This document shows positions 24,401-36,977 of a DNA stretch of 64,000 nucleotides, one piece after another. Each line of letters opens with the position of its first letter. The stretch's first letter is position 1. Origin of the DNA: Nipponacmea schrenckii (taxonomy: Eukaryota > Mollusca > Gastropoda > Lottiidae); NCBI GenBank assembly GCA_030562195.1, contig CM060203.1:7268208-7332207 (forward strand), in the 5' to 3' direction. Made by a program: the position numbers and the translations under genes. The notes beneath the pieces are model-generated. The model was not told the origin of the DNA, searched no databases, and saw only the letters and a program-made list of their open reading frames with translations.

Positions 24401-27400
24401 ATTGTGAGGAGCAAAACAAAGTATTTCTCGGAACCATGGCAATAACTTACCATCAAACTGTTTCAAAGCCTTAAACTTGACATAACATTTGACCAAGGAC
24501 TGGAATCTTTTCTCTGGAAATCTCAAACATTCTTTTAGACTCTTCTTACTTCTCTAAAAAATGCAAAGGTACAATAGAGTCAAAAGCTCATCTTTTAAAT
24601 TAAAATGTGTTTCTTATTTCAAATGCTCATCAAGTTTCAAAATCTGACATATTTAGGATAAAGAAAGACTAAGAGGAAGTAAGAGTTCTAATCTTGTCAT
24701 GTTTCAAAACAATTATCAGATCAATAGTCATCCTAATATTAACAGTGTTTTTGATACTTTTGGAGCAAAATTCATTTGAACACAATGCCAATAAAAATTT
24801 CATCAGATCACAAGTGAATGTCAGCACTCTCATTTGGTTGCTTTTGTTTGTTAAAGCTCACCTCATATAATTGTTTCTGTATTTTTCCCTCTTCAAATGC
24901 TTTCTCCAGCTTGTTTAAATTTCTTTTAGTATTTTTAATTTGGGATATGTAACTGACTTCTTTCTGTAAAATAAAGTCTTAAGATAAAAACCATCCTATA
25001 ATTATAAAAACTAGATATTGGTTGCCAGATAAAAAGAAAGAGACAAACAACTATATTTGACTTAGGTTCACAAGTCGGCTGTGACAGTGATCCTCAGCCA
25101 AACCTCTTGGAATTAATCTGCCCCAAATGATCCCCACCCATAACAGCTGGGTTGACTGGAATTATGAGTGAAGATGAGTTATACAAAATAGATGTTACAA
25201 AAGGAACCAACATTTTAACTGACTGTGGTATAAAACTTCATGAATATGCTGATCTATAACAAGAAATTGTAATGCCCAGTTGACCTGTATGGGAGAAGAC
25301 AATAGACACCAGGTATCATATATTTAGGAAATTTTGCCAGGACAACATCATTAACTTACTATAAATTTACATCTGTCAGCAGCCTGTTTCAAACAAGGCC
25401 TATGCAATTTTTTCCCTGTATCCCCCCTACCTATATCACTAACAGGCTAGCAGGTTTTAAATCAAAAACTACTATCTTGACTATATAGTAACTGAACAAT
25501 AGTATGCCACTCTTTAATTGAATTTATCAACTTTAAATTTTAATTCATTACTTCTTACCTTTCCTTGAATGTGTTTTGTCTGAAAAACAAATCAAAATAA
25601 ATTTACTCTGACAAATATTACGCAGAAGCAGGGAATGTTCTTATAAAGCCTTATTTATCTGTATCAGTTATGTCTGATAAGAGTTTCAAAATGTCTGACT
25701 TCAATTTTCATCTAGATTTTTTTGCATTTTTTATTTCCATATGTTTTGTCAGAAAAAGAATTGGTAATGAAATAAAAATTACCTTGATATCTTCCCCACC
25801 AGCTCTAAATGCATTATGTTTTTCCCTGAACTAAAAATATAAAACATAACAACATAATTGTCAACGATATTGTGGAAAATTTTTATTACAATCCCTGTCT
25901 GGTATGTTTTAATTTTTATAGTAGGCTAAGTTACATTGTAATTCGAAGGTTAGATTTCAAACTGAATAAGAAAAAAACAAGATCTGAAAGCAAACCTTCT
26001 TGGCTTCTATTTTCATAGCAGAAATCATAACTGGGTCGGCATTTTCAGCTACTTCTTCAAGAGTCTCTTCAAAATCTTCTTCTCTAAGAAAATTCCCAAA
26101 CATAAAGACTTTTAAATTCCAGAAAAATTTAGAAAGCTTAGAAAGGCAGGAATTTAAATTTTCATTTTACAACAAAAGATCATATTTTAAAATGGTTTGA
26201 GAAATGTAAATATAAAATTATTGATTCAAGTCCGCTATTAAAAAAATCACTTACAAGATGTTCATTTCTTTGGTCATATTCAGGAACATGTTCCAAACTA
26301 TTTTATATCTTCCTAATAGAGAGTCATACTTCATTTCCTTATATAAATATAATAATCATTAGTCTAAAATATATGTTATAAATCCTTTGTTCCTGTTTGT
26401 AAATGAGCTAAATTGTCAATGAAATTGAATTTTATTTAGATTTCTTCTTGTTACTGTTCTCCAACTATTGAGGTATCTTTAACTACAAGCTAATGCAGAC
26501 ACGACATGGCAAGTGAACAGTAAACAGAGAGTTTATACCTTCTGATCTGCTTTGAAATCTTCCTTCTGCACCTCAAGTTTCTTTCGCTTGGACTGCAGTC
26601 GTTCAGCTGTGTTTGTAGATATAGCTTTTACACGTTTAATCTTCTCAACTCTATCCTACAAAACATTGGAGTTTAACACCTTATCATTCCAAAACTGATC
26701 ATGAGATGCAATGTTAAAGAGTCATGGATGTAAATGAGGTAAGGGGCCACCAGACTTTATTTCTAAATTATTATGATTTTTCTAGATTGATCCCATTTAA
26801 ATATTGATGGCACTGCAGTCTACTACAGTCACAACAATAAAGTGTGTTTTTATATCCTTCTACCTGAAGCCTATTGGTAAATGATCCTAACAACACTAGG
26901 CATTGTGCAATGAGTGAAATTTTACAAACAGGTTACTATTCATCATTAAGATGAACTAGATGTATAAAAGGTAAGATGTCATCAGCATGTGGAACATATT
27001 CAAAAGAGATAAGAAAGTAAATCCTACCGCCATTTGTTTGACCACTCCTCCTTCATAACCGTGTCCAGTGTTAAATTTACTCATTATTCTAATAGTCATC
27101 AGGGTATGGCTTAATATACTCTCCATACCATGTAAAACTGAAATTAATCCAGATAATGGATAATAGTGGATAAGATTAACAAGATGGGTAGAATGAACAA
27201 CATGAACAAAATGGGTAAAGTGAACAGCATGAACAGATTGAACAATGCGAACAGCATGGGTAGAATGAACAAAATGAACAGAATTTACAAAATAATTAGA
27301 ATGTACAACATAAACAAAATGGATAGAATGAACAACATGGGTAGAATGAACAACATGAACAGAGTGGATAAGTTGAACAAATAAAAGAGAAGACCTATGG

Positions 27401-30400
27401 GTAGTATGAGATAGGTAAGCAAATATAAAATAAGGAAAGAAAAGGCAAACAAAACCAACTTACATTCTACACAGCCTATTGACATACGAGATAAAATTTC
27501 CTTTGAATCTGTTTTGATCTGAAAAAAAAAAGAAAATTGATATGGTAGTTTAAGAATGGCTACAGATTTATCCTATCTTACTAATGATGCTGATCACATT
27601 CTTCCCTTATTTAAAAAGACCAACATAAAATCAATTCATAAGTAGTCCCAGAAAGAGAAAGCATGCTAGCTACCTGAATGTCCAAAAACCGGATGAACAT
27701 TCAGATTTTTCAGCCTGGGTCCCCCCATACAGTGATACAGGTAGGTCAAAGGTTCATGGAAAAGGCATTCGTTCGTATTGATAATAAACCAAGGCCCTGT
27801 GAGCTACAGGCTGTGTACGTTATAGATCAACTGACTGTCGCAAGAAGAGTAAGATAATTTCTCATTCCTCTGTCCAGGCAAAATTTCATAGCACACATCA
27901 TAGTGTTGTCTGTCTAAATTAGACCATAAGGTGCAGAAGAGTAGAAAGCACCATTCATTTCATTCAAATTTGATCAAATTGACTTACATCATCTGGTATA
28001 AGTTTTGGTAACTTATGAAGTTGTGATGCTGATTCAAGATGACCTTCTTTTTCCAGAGCTGCTGCTAGTTGATCTCTGAAGTGCATCATGGCTCTGAGAA
28101 TTCTTAAAGCATCTTTCTGGATAATAGCTATCTGGTCTTTATGTGAATTCTCGACACGACGCACAGATGCTTCTGTTCTATAATTTGACAGAGGAAATAT
28201 AATAATAATGATGAAGGTGAACTGTTATATTTTACACACTGCTCATATGACTACATATTTAATTCTGATAATGCTCAAGTGGTTCCTGGTTATATATATT
28301 TGTGGATTTACGATCCTGAAGTCTTTTTATTACAGATATTTACAGCAAATATACTACTTTTCAACTACACATACAGCATTTATTACATTAATTTATAGCC
28401 TTGTATGAATAGAATAATAAAAACATGTGGATTTGACTTTGGCCCCATTATCATTTCAAATTAAAGCAGTAGACCTCAAAGTGCCATTGACATGCATATA
28501 AATGCCTTTCTTGAATTGAATAAACTATAAACTATTGCAAAAGCCAATAACGAGCATTAAAGAAAGCTATTACTGGTAAGCAGTGAAAACTACTACAAAA
28601 CAAAGCTCACAAGACAATGTATATGGTGGACATGCAATTATTTCAAAAGCAGAAATGTAAGTGTCCAACAGCTATCCTGGATGAATGGAGATGGAAAATA
28701 ATGACAGAGCAATCAAAGTCTCAAACCAATACTGGATCATTCAAGATGGAAGGCATAATAATTCTTTCTTACCTTCACTGACCTAGAGTGTGCTTTAGGA
28801 AATAAAACATGTTAATATTCACAAGTACAAAACAAAATGACTGAGTATTGGCTCAAAAACTGCTGCTGCTAAATGAATATTTATCAAATATGTGAAGCAA
28901 ATTTTGACATGTATACACTGAACAGTGTGAAATTTTGATGTCCAGTCCACAACGCTAGAAGGAACTTCTAGATGAAGGATCAGTCAATCAATAAATTCAA
29001 TGTAATTAAATCAAATAATTCAAAAAATCAAATTAATTATTTAGATTGCTGTATATAAATATATCTATTTAAAATAGATCAACACGCTGTTAAAGATAGC
29101 TAATATTTACTATCAACATGTTTCAATTTCATATTTTGATGGCAAAGTTGATTTATGTAAATATATCTATACAATTAACATATTGAACTTTCCTGTCACC
29201 ACAACAATTTGTATTATCAGATTAATGTATTTCTCAAGCTTTTGAATTTATAAAACATGTCCCTGAATTTAAAGGAGAAAAAAAAGAATATAGTAGCCCA
29301 CCTATAACCTTCCTTTTTAACATGTTCTTTAAGCCGGTCCATTTCTTGTTGGAAATCTTTTTTCATGCCTGACAATAATGTCTTATAATAATTAGCACTG
29401 GCCTCACTTAGTTTAAAACCCTGCTGGCCATCTTGTTGTTGCTGTTGTTGTTGTTGTTGTTGCTGTGGTTGCTGTTGTGGTTGTTGTTGTTGTTGTTTAT
29501 TAGACCCACTGCCTCTAGACTAGACACAAAGAATATAAATATGATAATAATGTTTGTACACACTTAAAAACCTTATTATTACATGATTCAATACCCTAGC
29601 AGCTGCTATACAAACCACATAATTACATGATAAAATACGCTAGCAACTGCTCTACAAACCACATAATACAATAGAGCAGCCGATCTACAAACTAAATAAT
29701 AACATGATACAATACCCTAGCAGCTACTCTACAGACCACATAATACAATAACCTAGCAGCTGCTATACAAACCACATATTTACATGATACAATACCCTAG
29801 CAGTGATATCAAGTGATATCATATTAAAACGAGTTCAGAGTATGACTTTTTATCTCATTTACACTCAGTGTTTATAAGGTTACAGGAAGAATTTATAAGT
29901 AAAATACTGTACAACTTACTACATCCATCTTAATATCCATCTTTAGCTCTGGGGTAGTATGCGGTGCTGGTGGGGTGTTTTGAGCCTGGATTAGAGCCTT
30001 ATTGGCTTTATCTAAATTACTTCGTAGTGTCTTGATTTTATCTGCAATAATAAAATAGTAAGCTTATTTAAACATACAGATCTTATGGCCCTGAGTTGGT
30101 TAATGCTTGAAATTTGATTTTTTCACCAAAAGTGATGCTTTTCATTTTTCTTTCCCAGATAATTGCCAATTGTAGACTCATAACCTACTCAACTAAAAAC
30201 TCAAATATTTTATTTCTTTTATTTTTATATCTATTTTGTGATTGCAGATGGTGACCCTTTAAATCTTTTATTGACAAGGGTTAAATTTCTTACTTTGTTC
30301 CTTGACCACATTGTTTTCCAACATCATAATTCTATCTTGTAATTCACTAATTATTACTTTATAATCACTTATTTCATCTTCTAGATTCTCTACTCTTTCT

Positions 30401-33400
30401 TTCAGTTCAATATTAACTAGAAAACATCAAATAAAACAGAGTTTTACACCCTCTTGCTGACTCAATTGAAGGCTGGTCATGGCATAAACATTCTTCTTAA
30501 CTTGAGGCAGATTGGAACCCATGACACCTCATTTCATTTTACAGATGACAATGCACCTGACTATGTATATAAACTTTTCACTGCCTCAATGCAATGACCA
30601 AGGGGAAGTTAAATGGTAAAAAGCTTTACACCATCATGTGAAGTCTTTAAGCAATGATAATGAGAGTTTTACTTTAAATTGACAGTGATAGATAAAGATC
30701 AACAGAAAATGAAATTCATTTACATATATTTCTTCTTCATTCTGTTTCTAATGCAGACAGAAAATGCAAATGCAGTACACAGTGAGGGAAATATAAAGTT
30801 ATATAGAATTCCTTACTTGGGTGTTCAACTATAACAGGGGGTGGTGGTGGTGGGGGTGTGGGAGTTTTAGGTGGTGAAGGAGGTGCTAATAATTCTGGCT
30901 CTGGAATTGGTATGATTATTGGGGGTGGGGTAGGAGGAAGTTTAGCTAGCTCCTCTTTCATCTCTCTCACCACTATCTCCAGTTTACCAATTTTTATCAA
31001 TAATTTTTCATTTCTATCCTGAGCCATTTTCTACAAAACATCAAAAATAAAATAATGATAAATACCACAAGAAAATAATCAACCATTTTTACAAAGAAAT
31101 CAACATTATTCCATATACCAGCTTATGCTTGGCCAAACCTCTTGGCATTGATCTTTTCTAGATTATCTGCATGCATTTACAGCTTAGTTAACTGGAATTC
31201 ACAAAAAACAAGCAAAAGGCAAAAGGCAACTTCTTTTCTATTTCATTCTATATTTAGTTTCCAGGAAAGTATTCCATGCAGTTCTAAACCAATCCCACAA
31301 TACAAGTACATGGCTGCTCAATGGTACAGAGAACTACTTTTTGACCACAATGACAGGTTACTGTGATCAGATTGATATTTATTTTGTACCAGATAGTCAA
31401 CTGGATACATCTTATGTCATATGCCCATTTTGGGTTAGTAGCCTTTTGAAACAACGCAATTACATACCAACTGATTTTCAAGATCATATAAGGAATTTCT
31501 CATAGACAGGACTTCCCTTCTGGCTTCTGATTGGTCCTTGATATACTCTTCCTCCCTGGAGCTCACCAAGCTTAGTTTCTAAAAGGTCAAGATCATCGTA
31601 TCAAATCAAAATTATTTATTATTTCAGAGCTTCAAAATTAACACAGTTTTAAATGTGTTGAAAAAGAGTAAGAAAAATAATTTGAATAGTTGAGTAGCAC
31701 CACAGAAAATACACACAATGTAGATATATATTTTTAAAAGACAATTTTTTCGGTGACCCTAGTTGGCCTATCTATTGAGATGTATAAAAGCTATTAGACT
31801 AGATCAACTGTGACTAAATGCAAGTCATTCACTCTCTAAAATGCCACCAGTTCTTGACATTTATTGAAAATCCAGTTGCTCATAGATTCTACTAATAATA
31901 ATTCTATAATTATAAAATTCCCTATCCCCCTTGGCAATGGATTACTGGACCTACTAATTTGGAATCTTCAAAATTTTTATTAGCTATAGCTAACTCATTT
32001 AACTTTCTATCCATGGCTTTTACTATAAATGTATACTGTTTTTTACCATTCTTTATAGCTGAAAACAAGCAGAAAATGTCAAATAAAAACCCTTGCAAGT
32101 ATAGCCTATAAAGGACACCAAAAGCTTTTATTGTAGCATTTGCACTTGAGATTTCATCACCTAGACTTCCAATATTGAACTACAGTTATCAAAGATTACA
32201 TTTAGAATAATGCAAAGAAAGAAATAAAAAACAATTTTCTGTAATACTTTTAGATAAAAGTAAGGGCATGATCTCTATTTTCACAATTTTTAAAGAGGCC
32301 CAGGCTTGATTTTTAGGGGTCGTTTTGGGCCTTTGTTACATTTAAACAGTCCTCAGAAATACTCAAGCTCTAAGAAAATCGCAAAATACCTTGAAATATA
32401 CCTCAAACAAAAAATTTCACTTTTCATTTTTTTTCCGTGCTGTACGCGGCTGGTCTCCAGTCAGTCTGAAAATTGTGTGTCCTGTTGACAAAGTCTACAA
32501 TTGAAAAATGCGTTGTAGTCTGTTTATATAGATGACCGCTATTGCACGACGGGAAGGATAACTCTTTGATTATCAAGACGAACCGTTTTCCAATATGGCG
32601 GGACGTTCGTAATTTCTTAGGACATTATGATTTTTCAAACACGGATAATTATGGATACACATGGATTTGAAGGCTCAAATTTCAAAGGTAAGCTCTGTAG
32701 ACTATTTCTGATTAGCTAACCAAAAGATTTCATGTGTTTGAGGCTGTCGGATGATTGTCCGATGCAAATAGAGCCTGGGCTCCTTTAATGTTATCATTTC
32801 AGCTTACCATTTTTAAGTTGAATTCCCTTGACCCACTTGGAAGCCTCTTCTAGCAGATTGGTTACGTTGGCAATCCCAGCATCCCATTTTACTTTACCAC
32901 TTAATAATGTGTGATCTGACAATTTAAAAAGAGGAAGTCGATTATAACATCTAACTTATCAGGAGTATATAGGGCTTATGAAGAACAGGCATCTTTTGTG
33001 TATTGAACAATAACAGTATAAGACATTTGGCATTAGCTATATGGACAATCTTAATGACTAGACATTTTTCCATGTCAGTTTCTAAGACCTACATTGCTGA
33101 CAGTTGCAGAAAGTCTATAAATCCAAAGTTATTATTTTGACCTCTGCTTGGATTGAGCCTCAAGGTTACACAGGCCCGTCACAAATCTGCATGACTTAAA
33201 TATTTACAGAACCCATTTATATCTGATACTTACCATCTAAAACTACAATCTTAGGTGCTTGATATTTCTCTTTCCTATAAAGAAAAAAAACAATTTCTGT
33301 AGTAAAACATGTTTAAGACATTCATATATAATTTAATGTTGTTTTGAAAGCTAATATTCCTCTTCTTATAAAAATAATTGTCATAATTCATTAACTGATG

Positions 33401-35510
33401 AAAATACACTGTAGCTATTTTGAAATCAGATAGGTATAATAAATTTTAGATGAAACATCAATCTCTGATGTCAACTGGAACTACTTACTTGTCTAAGATT
33501 CTTCTAATTTGATGTAAAACAAGTTGACTCAGATTTTTAAATCTTTGGATATTCTCAGTAAATATATACATGTCATCTCTACAAAATTCAAAAATTTGCA
33601 TATTATAGAATCAAAACTTTGCAATCAAGTAAATTTAAACAAAAATTGTTGAGTCAATTGATGCATTATTATCACTTTTATATTTGTCTAGCTGTCTCAA
33701 CCCTTATCACCCCATCCCTCAACCCCAAACCCCCTGCCCCTATGTATGACTTACGCTGTATCATTGTAATCCTTCTCAGCTTCAGTCATGGCATGATCAA
33801 ACTCACCAATTGGTATTAATTCTTTTTCCTAGAGGTAAAAAATAAAAAAAGGTTTTTGGTGGAATTTGCCTCTGAGGTCTGCATTACCAAAATGGTGAAA
33901 CATAATTAAAAATGACCCCAGTTACAAAAAGCAGAATTTTACTGACTTCATGGTAATTGCTACTGTTCAGTATGTTTGCAAAAATTAACCAGAAAAGCAC
34001 TTACTTTACTACTGACACATGTTTTGAACATATGATCCCCATATTAGGACAGCTAGTTTGAAACTGGTCGGGGGGGATGACCGAAGCGAGTGACCAAAAA
34101 AAGTTGAGTTTATTAGCAAATTCGAAGAATACCTACCAATTCATCCTGAGCAACACTAATCCATGAAGCGACATTATCCAACAAACTAAAACGTTCTTTA
34201 CAAGATCCTAAATATTCATTGATGTTACCCATTACATTTCTTCTTTCATCTATCTATAATAAAAATACAGAGCTAATATTTTACAATGTGGGCTCTGAAA
34301 GGCAAATCAAACCTGTATGCCAAATAAACATTAATAGATAATTGGAGTAGGGCATCTTGGAAGATGTACTTAATGGAGAAAATGATGTGCTCAGGGAAGT
34401 AACTCATGAAAGTGCAATTATCAAAACACGACCACAGTGATAGCATACATACTGTATGTTTTGAAAAGAAAAATATCAAAACCAAATATCGTGAAGAAAC
34501 GTGTCATTTTACCTTCTGTCTTTTGTTTCTGGATTCCATGGAAATCATGTGAAGTGTTCCTGCAGGCTTCTGCTAAGAAATAGAAATAAAATATTTCACA
34601 AAAATTGTAAATTCGTATCATAGCTAATGCAAGAAATGGGAAACTTATCCTAGGAAACTGGCCATCAAATCTTCCCTACAGAGACCTGTTGAAGCAACAC
34701 AATATCCCTTTAATACTGCTATAAAAAAAAAGAGATATGAATATTCATTCAGAGATACAATCCTTCAAACAAACAAAAAATAGAAGTGGAAATTTGAGTA
34801 TCAATGTTAAAATAGGGGTTAAGTTATGATAAAAAAGCATCAGGACACCACCTTATCCATTTTGATTTCATCTTCATCATCATCATCAATTCCAGCATTT
34901 ATTAGTGCAGCCTTGACTCGGCTATTTATTCCATCTAGCTTATCTCGTAACTCCTGCTGTACTCGCTTCTTTTTCTGCTGAGCAATATCAGTTAGGATGG
35001 CTAGAGTTTGTCCTGGTGGATCTTTAACCATCGAAGATTCAGATGATCTTCTAAACCCTCCATCTAAACCACCAATAGAACTACTGAAAAATCCCCCTCT
35101 TTTTGTCTCAGCACCTTTTATAACTGGCAATTTCCATTTTTGAGCTACAGTCATATTCATCATTGTGCTGTTTTCTTTTGCTGCTGTTATTGGATCCATC
35201 ATGTTTGACAATGTCGGAAATTTTCTTGTTGGTTCAGGACTGTGAGTGTTAATCTTGGCATCCATGGCTGCCATTTTATTTGGAGAAATGGACTTCTGCC
35301 TACTTGAGGCTCCAGCTTGTCCTTTAGACTTGAGAGCAGAATTGGTTTTTTTCTCGTTGGACTGAAGGCGTCCCTTTCGCATCTCGGCTCCGAGCTGTTT
35401 CCATGCATTCCTGCCATTCGAACCCTTCTGCACTTTTGGTCGTGGACCAGTTCTGACATTTTTTTCACCTGTCAGCTGTTTTTTTGACTTATATGAACTT
35501 TTAGACTGAT
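21429..35510 (-). CDS. Large unrecognised coiled-coil protein, ~30 exons (5' end missing)
   Basis: I do not recognise this gene. Splice sites and phases chain about 30 exons from 35510-34852 (phase 1 entry, so at least one exon is missing upstream) through 34572-34513, 34253-34137, 33828-33755, 33578-33487 and others to 21702-21429, giving ~1,300 residues without an in-frame stop. In order: a basic Ser-rich N-terminus; acidic DDDDEDEIKMDK; coiled-coil segments; a proline tract (PTPPPPPPPVIVEHP, ~30820-31028); a CAG/CAA polyglutamine tract (29420-29505); the helical exon FRDQLAAALEKEGHLESA (28180-27989); then a repeated Lys/Glu-rich module. Charge pattern and length suggest a structural or cytoskeletal protein, possibly axonemal; this is inference. 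The donor after GATAAG at 34852 is weak (GTGGTG). The last exon runs into a minisatellite, so the true C-terminus is uncertain. Confidence 0.75.
21890..22230. repeat. A/C-rich low-complexity intron repeat
   Basis: Runs of AACAAACAA with a clearer ~60-bp direct repeat (AGTAACAAGCCAAAATAGCA at about 22028 and 22080) fill the intron before the last exon of the coiled-coil gene. Confidence 0.75.
22249..23215 (-). repeat. Exon block A of the coiled-coil gene (downstream copy)
   Basis: Exons 23215-23114, 22735-22633 and 22426-22249 (102, 103 and 178 bp) match block B exon for exon in length and phase. The 103-bp exon is nearly identical to 24553-24451, including KRFQSLVKCYVKFKALKQFD. The 178-bp exon shares AKREDLQKLT and SELTxEQNV. 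The last exon (CNDVTAKTGIQLMQP) pairs with 23672-23588 (CNDVLIQTGIILIQP). This is an intragenic tandem duplication. Confidence 0.88.
23757..23900. repeat. Dispersed SINE-like repeat copy
   Basis: Contains TTTCAATTTCTAACTGTCTG and GGAGCCTTGATTTATTGATC, a diverged relative of the copy at 17220-17400. It lies in an intron of the coiled-coil gene. Confidence 0.4.
23995..24963 (-). repeat. Exon block B of the coiled-coil gene (upstream copy)
   Basis: Exons 24963-24862, 24553-24451 and 24172-23995 (102, 103 and 178 bp) are the upstream copy of the module, with the same phases as block A. Divergence is uneven: the 103-bp exon differs at only a few sites, while the other two are visibly diverged. 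Introns do not align apart from a few bases at splice sites. Confidence 0.88.
25062..25175. repeat. Dispersed CCAAACCTCTTGG-family copy
   Basis: GGTTCACAAGTCGGCTGTGA, CCAAACCTCTTGGAATTAAT and AACAGCTGGG match the copies at 20155-20330, 31120-31200 and 35665-35810 in the same order. Confidence 0.6.
27160..27390 (+). repeat. Intronic minisatellite (GAACAACATGAACAAAATGG type)
   Basis: About nine 18-27 bp units of GAACA/ATGAACAA/ATGGGTA wording. On the plus strand it gives an artefactual Met/Asn-rich ORF. It is intronic to the minus-strand coiled-coil gene. Confidence 0.85.
27770..27960. repeat. Inverted dispersed SINE-like copy
   Basis: AATAAACCAAGGCCCTGTGA and TGTGTACGTTATAGATC read as the reverse complement of the 17220-17400 copy, in a coiled-coil gene intron. 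Confidence 0.45.
29575..29812. repeat. Intronic ~45-60 bp tandem repeat
   Basis: About five units with ATACCCTAGCAGCTGCTA and TACAAACCACATAA, with internal deletions. It lies upstream of (5' to, on minus) the polyglutamine exon. Confidence 0.85.
31115..31205. repeat. Dispersed CCAAACCTCTTGG-family fragment
   Basis: GGCCAAACCTCTTGGCATTG, TTTTCTAGATTATC and TTTACAGCTTAG; a truncated copy in a coiled-coil gene intron. Confidence 0.6.
32293..32785. mobile_element. MITE family 1, copy 1 (~493 bp)
   Basis: Terminal inverted repeats AAGAGGCCCAGGCTTGATTT and the complement of AGCCTGGGCTCCTT are flanked by TA on both sides, as expected of Tc1/mariner-type insertions. A full-length reverse-complement relative lies at 49314-49786. 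It lies in an intron of the coiled-coil gene. No transposase was seen; the short ORF at 32306 is internal MITE sequence. Confidence 0.85.
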
Positions 35511-36960
35511 CTGCAAAAAACATTAAAATCCAAGGAAAATCATTCATTTTTGGATTTATTCACTAAGCTCACATTCTGTGACTGGCTTATTCAGATTGAA
35601 GAAATAAAAGAAACTGTAGAATAATTAAAGGAATGAACATAAAATTTTAGAAAAAGAAAGAAACAACTATATTTTACAAGGATAACAACTGGTCGTCGGC
35701 CAAACCTCCTGTCATTTATTTCTCCTGGATTATCCTGTACCCATTTACAGCTGGGTGGAATTGAATTGTAAGTGAACATGACTTATTCAAGGTCATCGGA
35801 CTTTCACACACCGATCAAGATTAAAAAACTTACTTTTCCTTGAAAAAAAAAAATTTTTTCAAACATATATCAAGAAAGGGACAAAAAATAAAAAACCTAA
35901 AGGACCAATAACTTTTAAACTATAAAAAAGAATTTAAAGAACTTTTAAATTATTCAGTTTGAAAAATTCCCTTTTTTCCCAAACCAAAAAACACATAACA
36001 GGTAACCTGATAATAGGCTATATACTCATATAATTCTTAGAACTTTTTTCCTTTTAAAAAGTAATTTAAAGTAAGAGAAATTGGGATTAAGCACTTTTTA
36101 ATAATTACTTAAATTTTAAATTAAATTTTCCCAAATTTTTTAAGTGATTCTGTTAATCAAAATTTAGATAACAGTATCAACTGTAAAAAATAATTGCTCC
36201 GTTTTCTTGAATCTATGGCATTACCTTTATAGAGTTTTTATTATTATGAGTTTTATTTCAAAAACAAATTATTGCCTTTTTATAGTTATAATTTTCTTTC
36301 TGACTAAAAATACTTTTCATAAAAATTTCAAAAACATCAATTGCCATCAAGACCCCTATAGGCCTACCCAAAAAATAAAACAACAATTAACAAAAACATG
36401 GCCAAATCAACTTGCAAATATTAGCAAAATTCACCACACAACTAAATTGCTTCACATAGGTATAGCTGATCGTGGCTTTCAAAGTGCAAAAATGTTTGTT
36501 TGCACGTGCGTGCATAAAATACCTGACAGCCCTTTAGAGAATTTCATCACTGACAGCACGTGTCACTGAAGTTCACACCATGATTATTGTTATGAATGAA
36601 TTCATAAACTGTGTCAGTGTGCCAACATATTGACAGTTAACGCGTAACTGTCAAATAACAACTAATAACATGTGCTTATATTGTTTACTATTATAACCTT
36701 TTATCTTATAAGCGACTAAACCACTTTCTAAATAAGGGGACAAGGCTTGATTATAAATTTAATTAAAATAACCTAAACTTGTTTGAAATTTCATGAATCA
36801 TTATTGTTCCAATTTTCTTTTGAGAATTTATTTGATTTTTATATTTAAAAAGAAAGACAGTTAACAATTTATTACGATTTAGTTTATAAAATTTAGCTGA
36901 TACTCCTTTTTGAAGTAATGGTAGAGTCCACCCATTTATGGCTTTCAGAACAAGAAACTA
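35511..36960. other. Upstream region of the coiled-coil gene
   Basis: Must contain or precede the missing first exon(s) of the minus-strand gene, but I could not identify a start codon exon. About 35665-35810 is another dispersed repeat copy (GGATTATCCTGTACCCATTT). Very A/T-rich from 35830 to 36180. The 120-residue plus-strand ORF at 36207 has no recognisable domain. Confidence 0.4.
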
Positions 36961-36969
36961 CATCGTCTG

Positions 36970-36977
36970 TGACGTCA
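36970..36977. promoter_or_regulatory. Consensus CRE (TGACGTCA)
   Basis: A perfect palindromic cAMP-response element, TGACGTCA, lies about 410 bp before the presumed splice donor of the CSRNP 5' non-coding exon (37383) and also upstream of the divergent coiled-coil gene. Function is inferred from the motif and position; one 8-mer match could be chance. Confidence 0.4.

Noticed and set aside
27166..27384. Met/Asn-rich 72-residue ORF
   Set aside because: Product of an intronic minisatellite on the strand opposite the real gene.
35511..35547. ATG at 35547 as start of the coiled-coil gene
   Set aside because: The residues before DQSKSS are intron sequence; a TTTTTTGCAG acceptor at 35511 shows the exon begins inside the frame.
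36207..36569. 120-residue plus-strand ORF
   Set aside because: AT-rich, no domain or splice support, upstream of the divergent promoter area.
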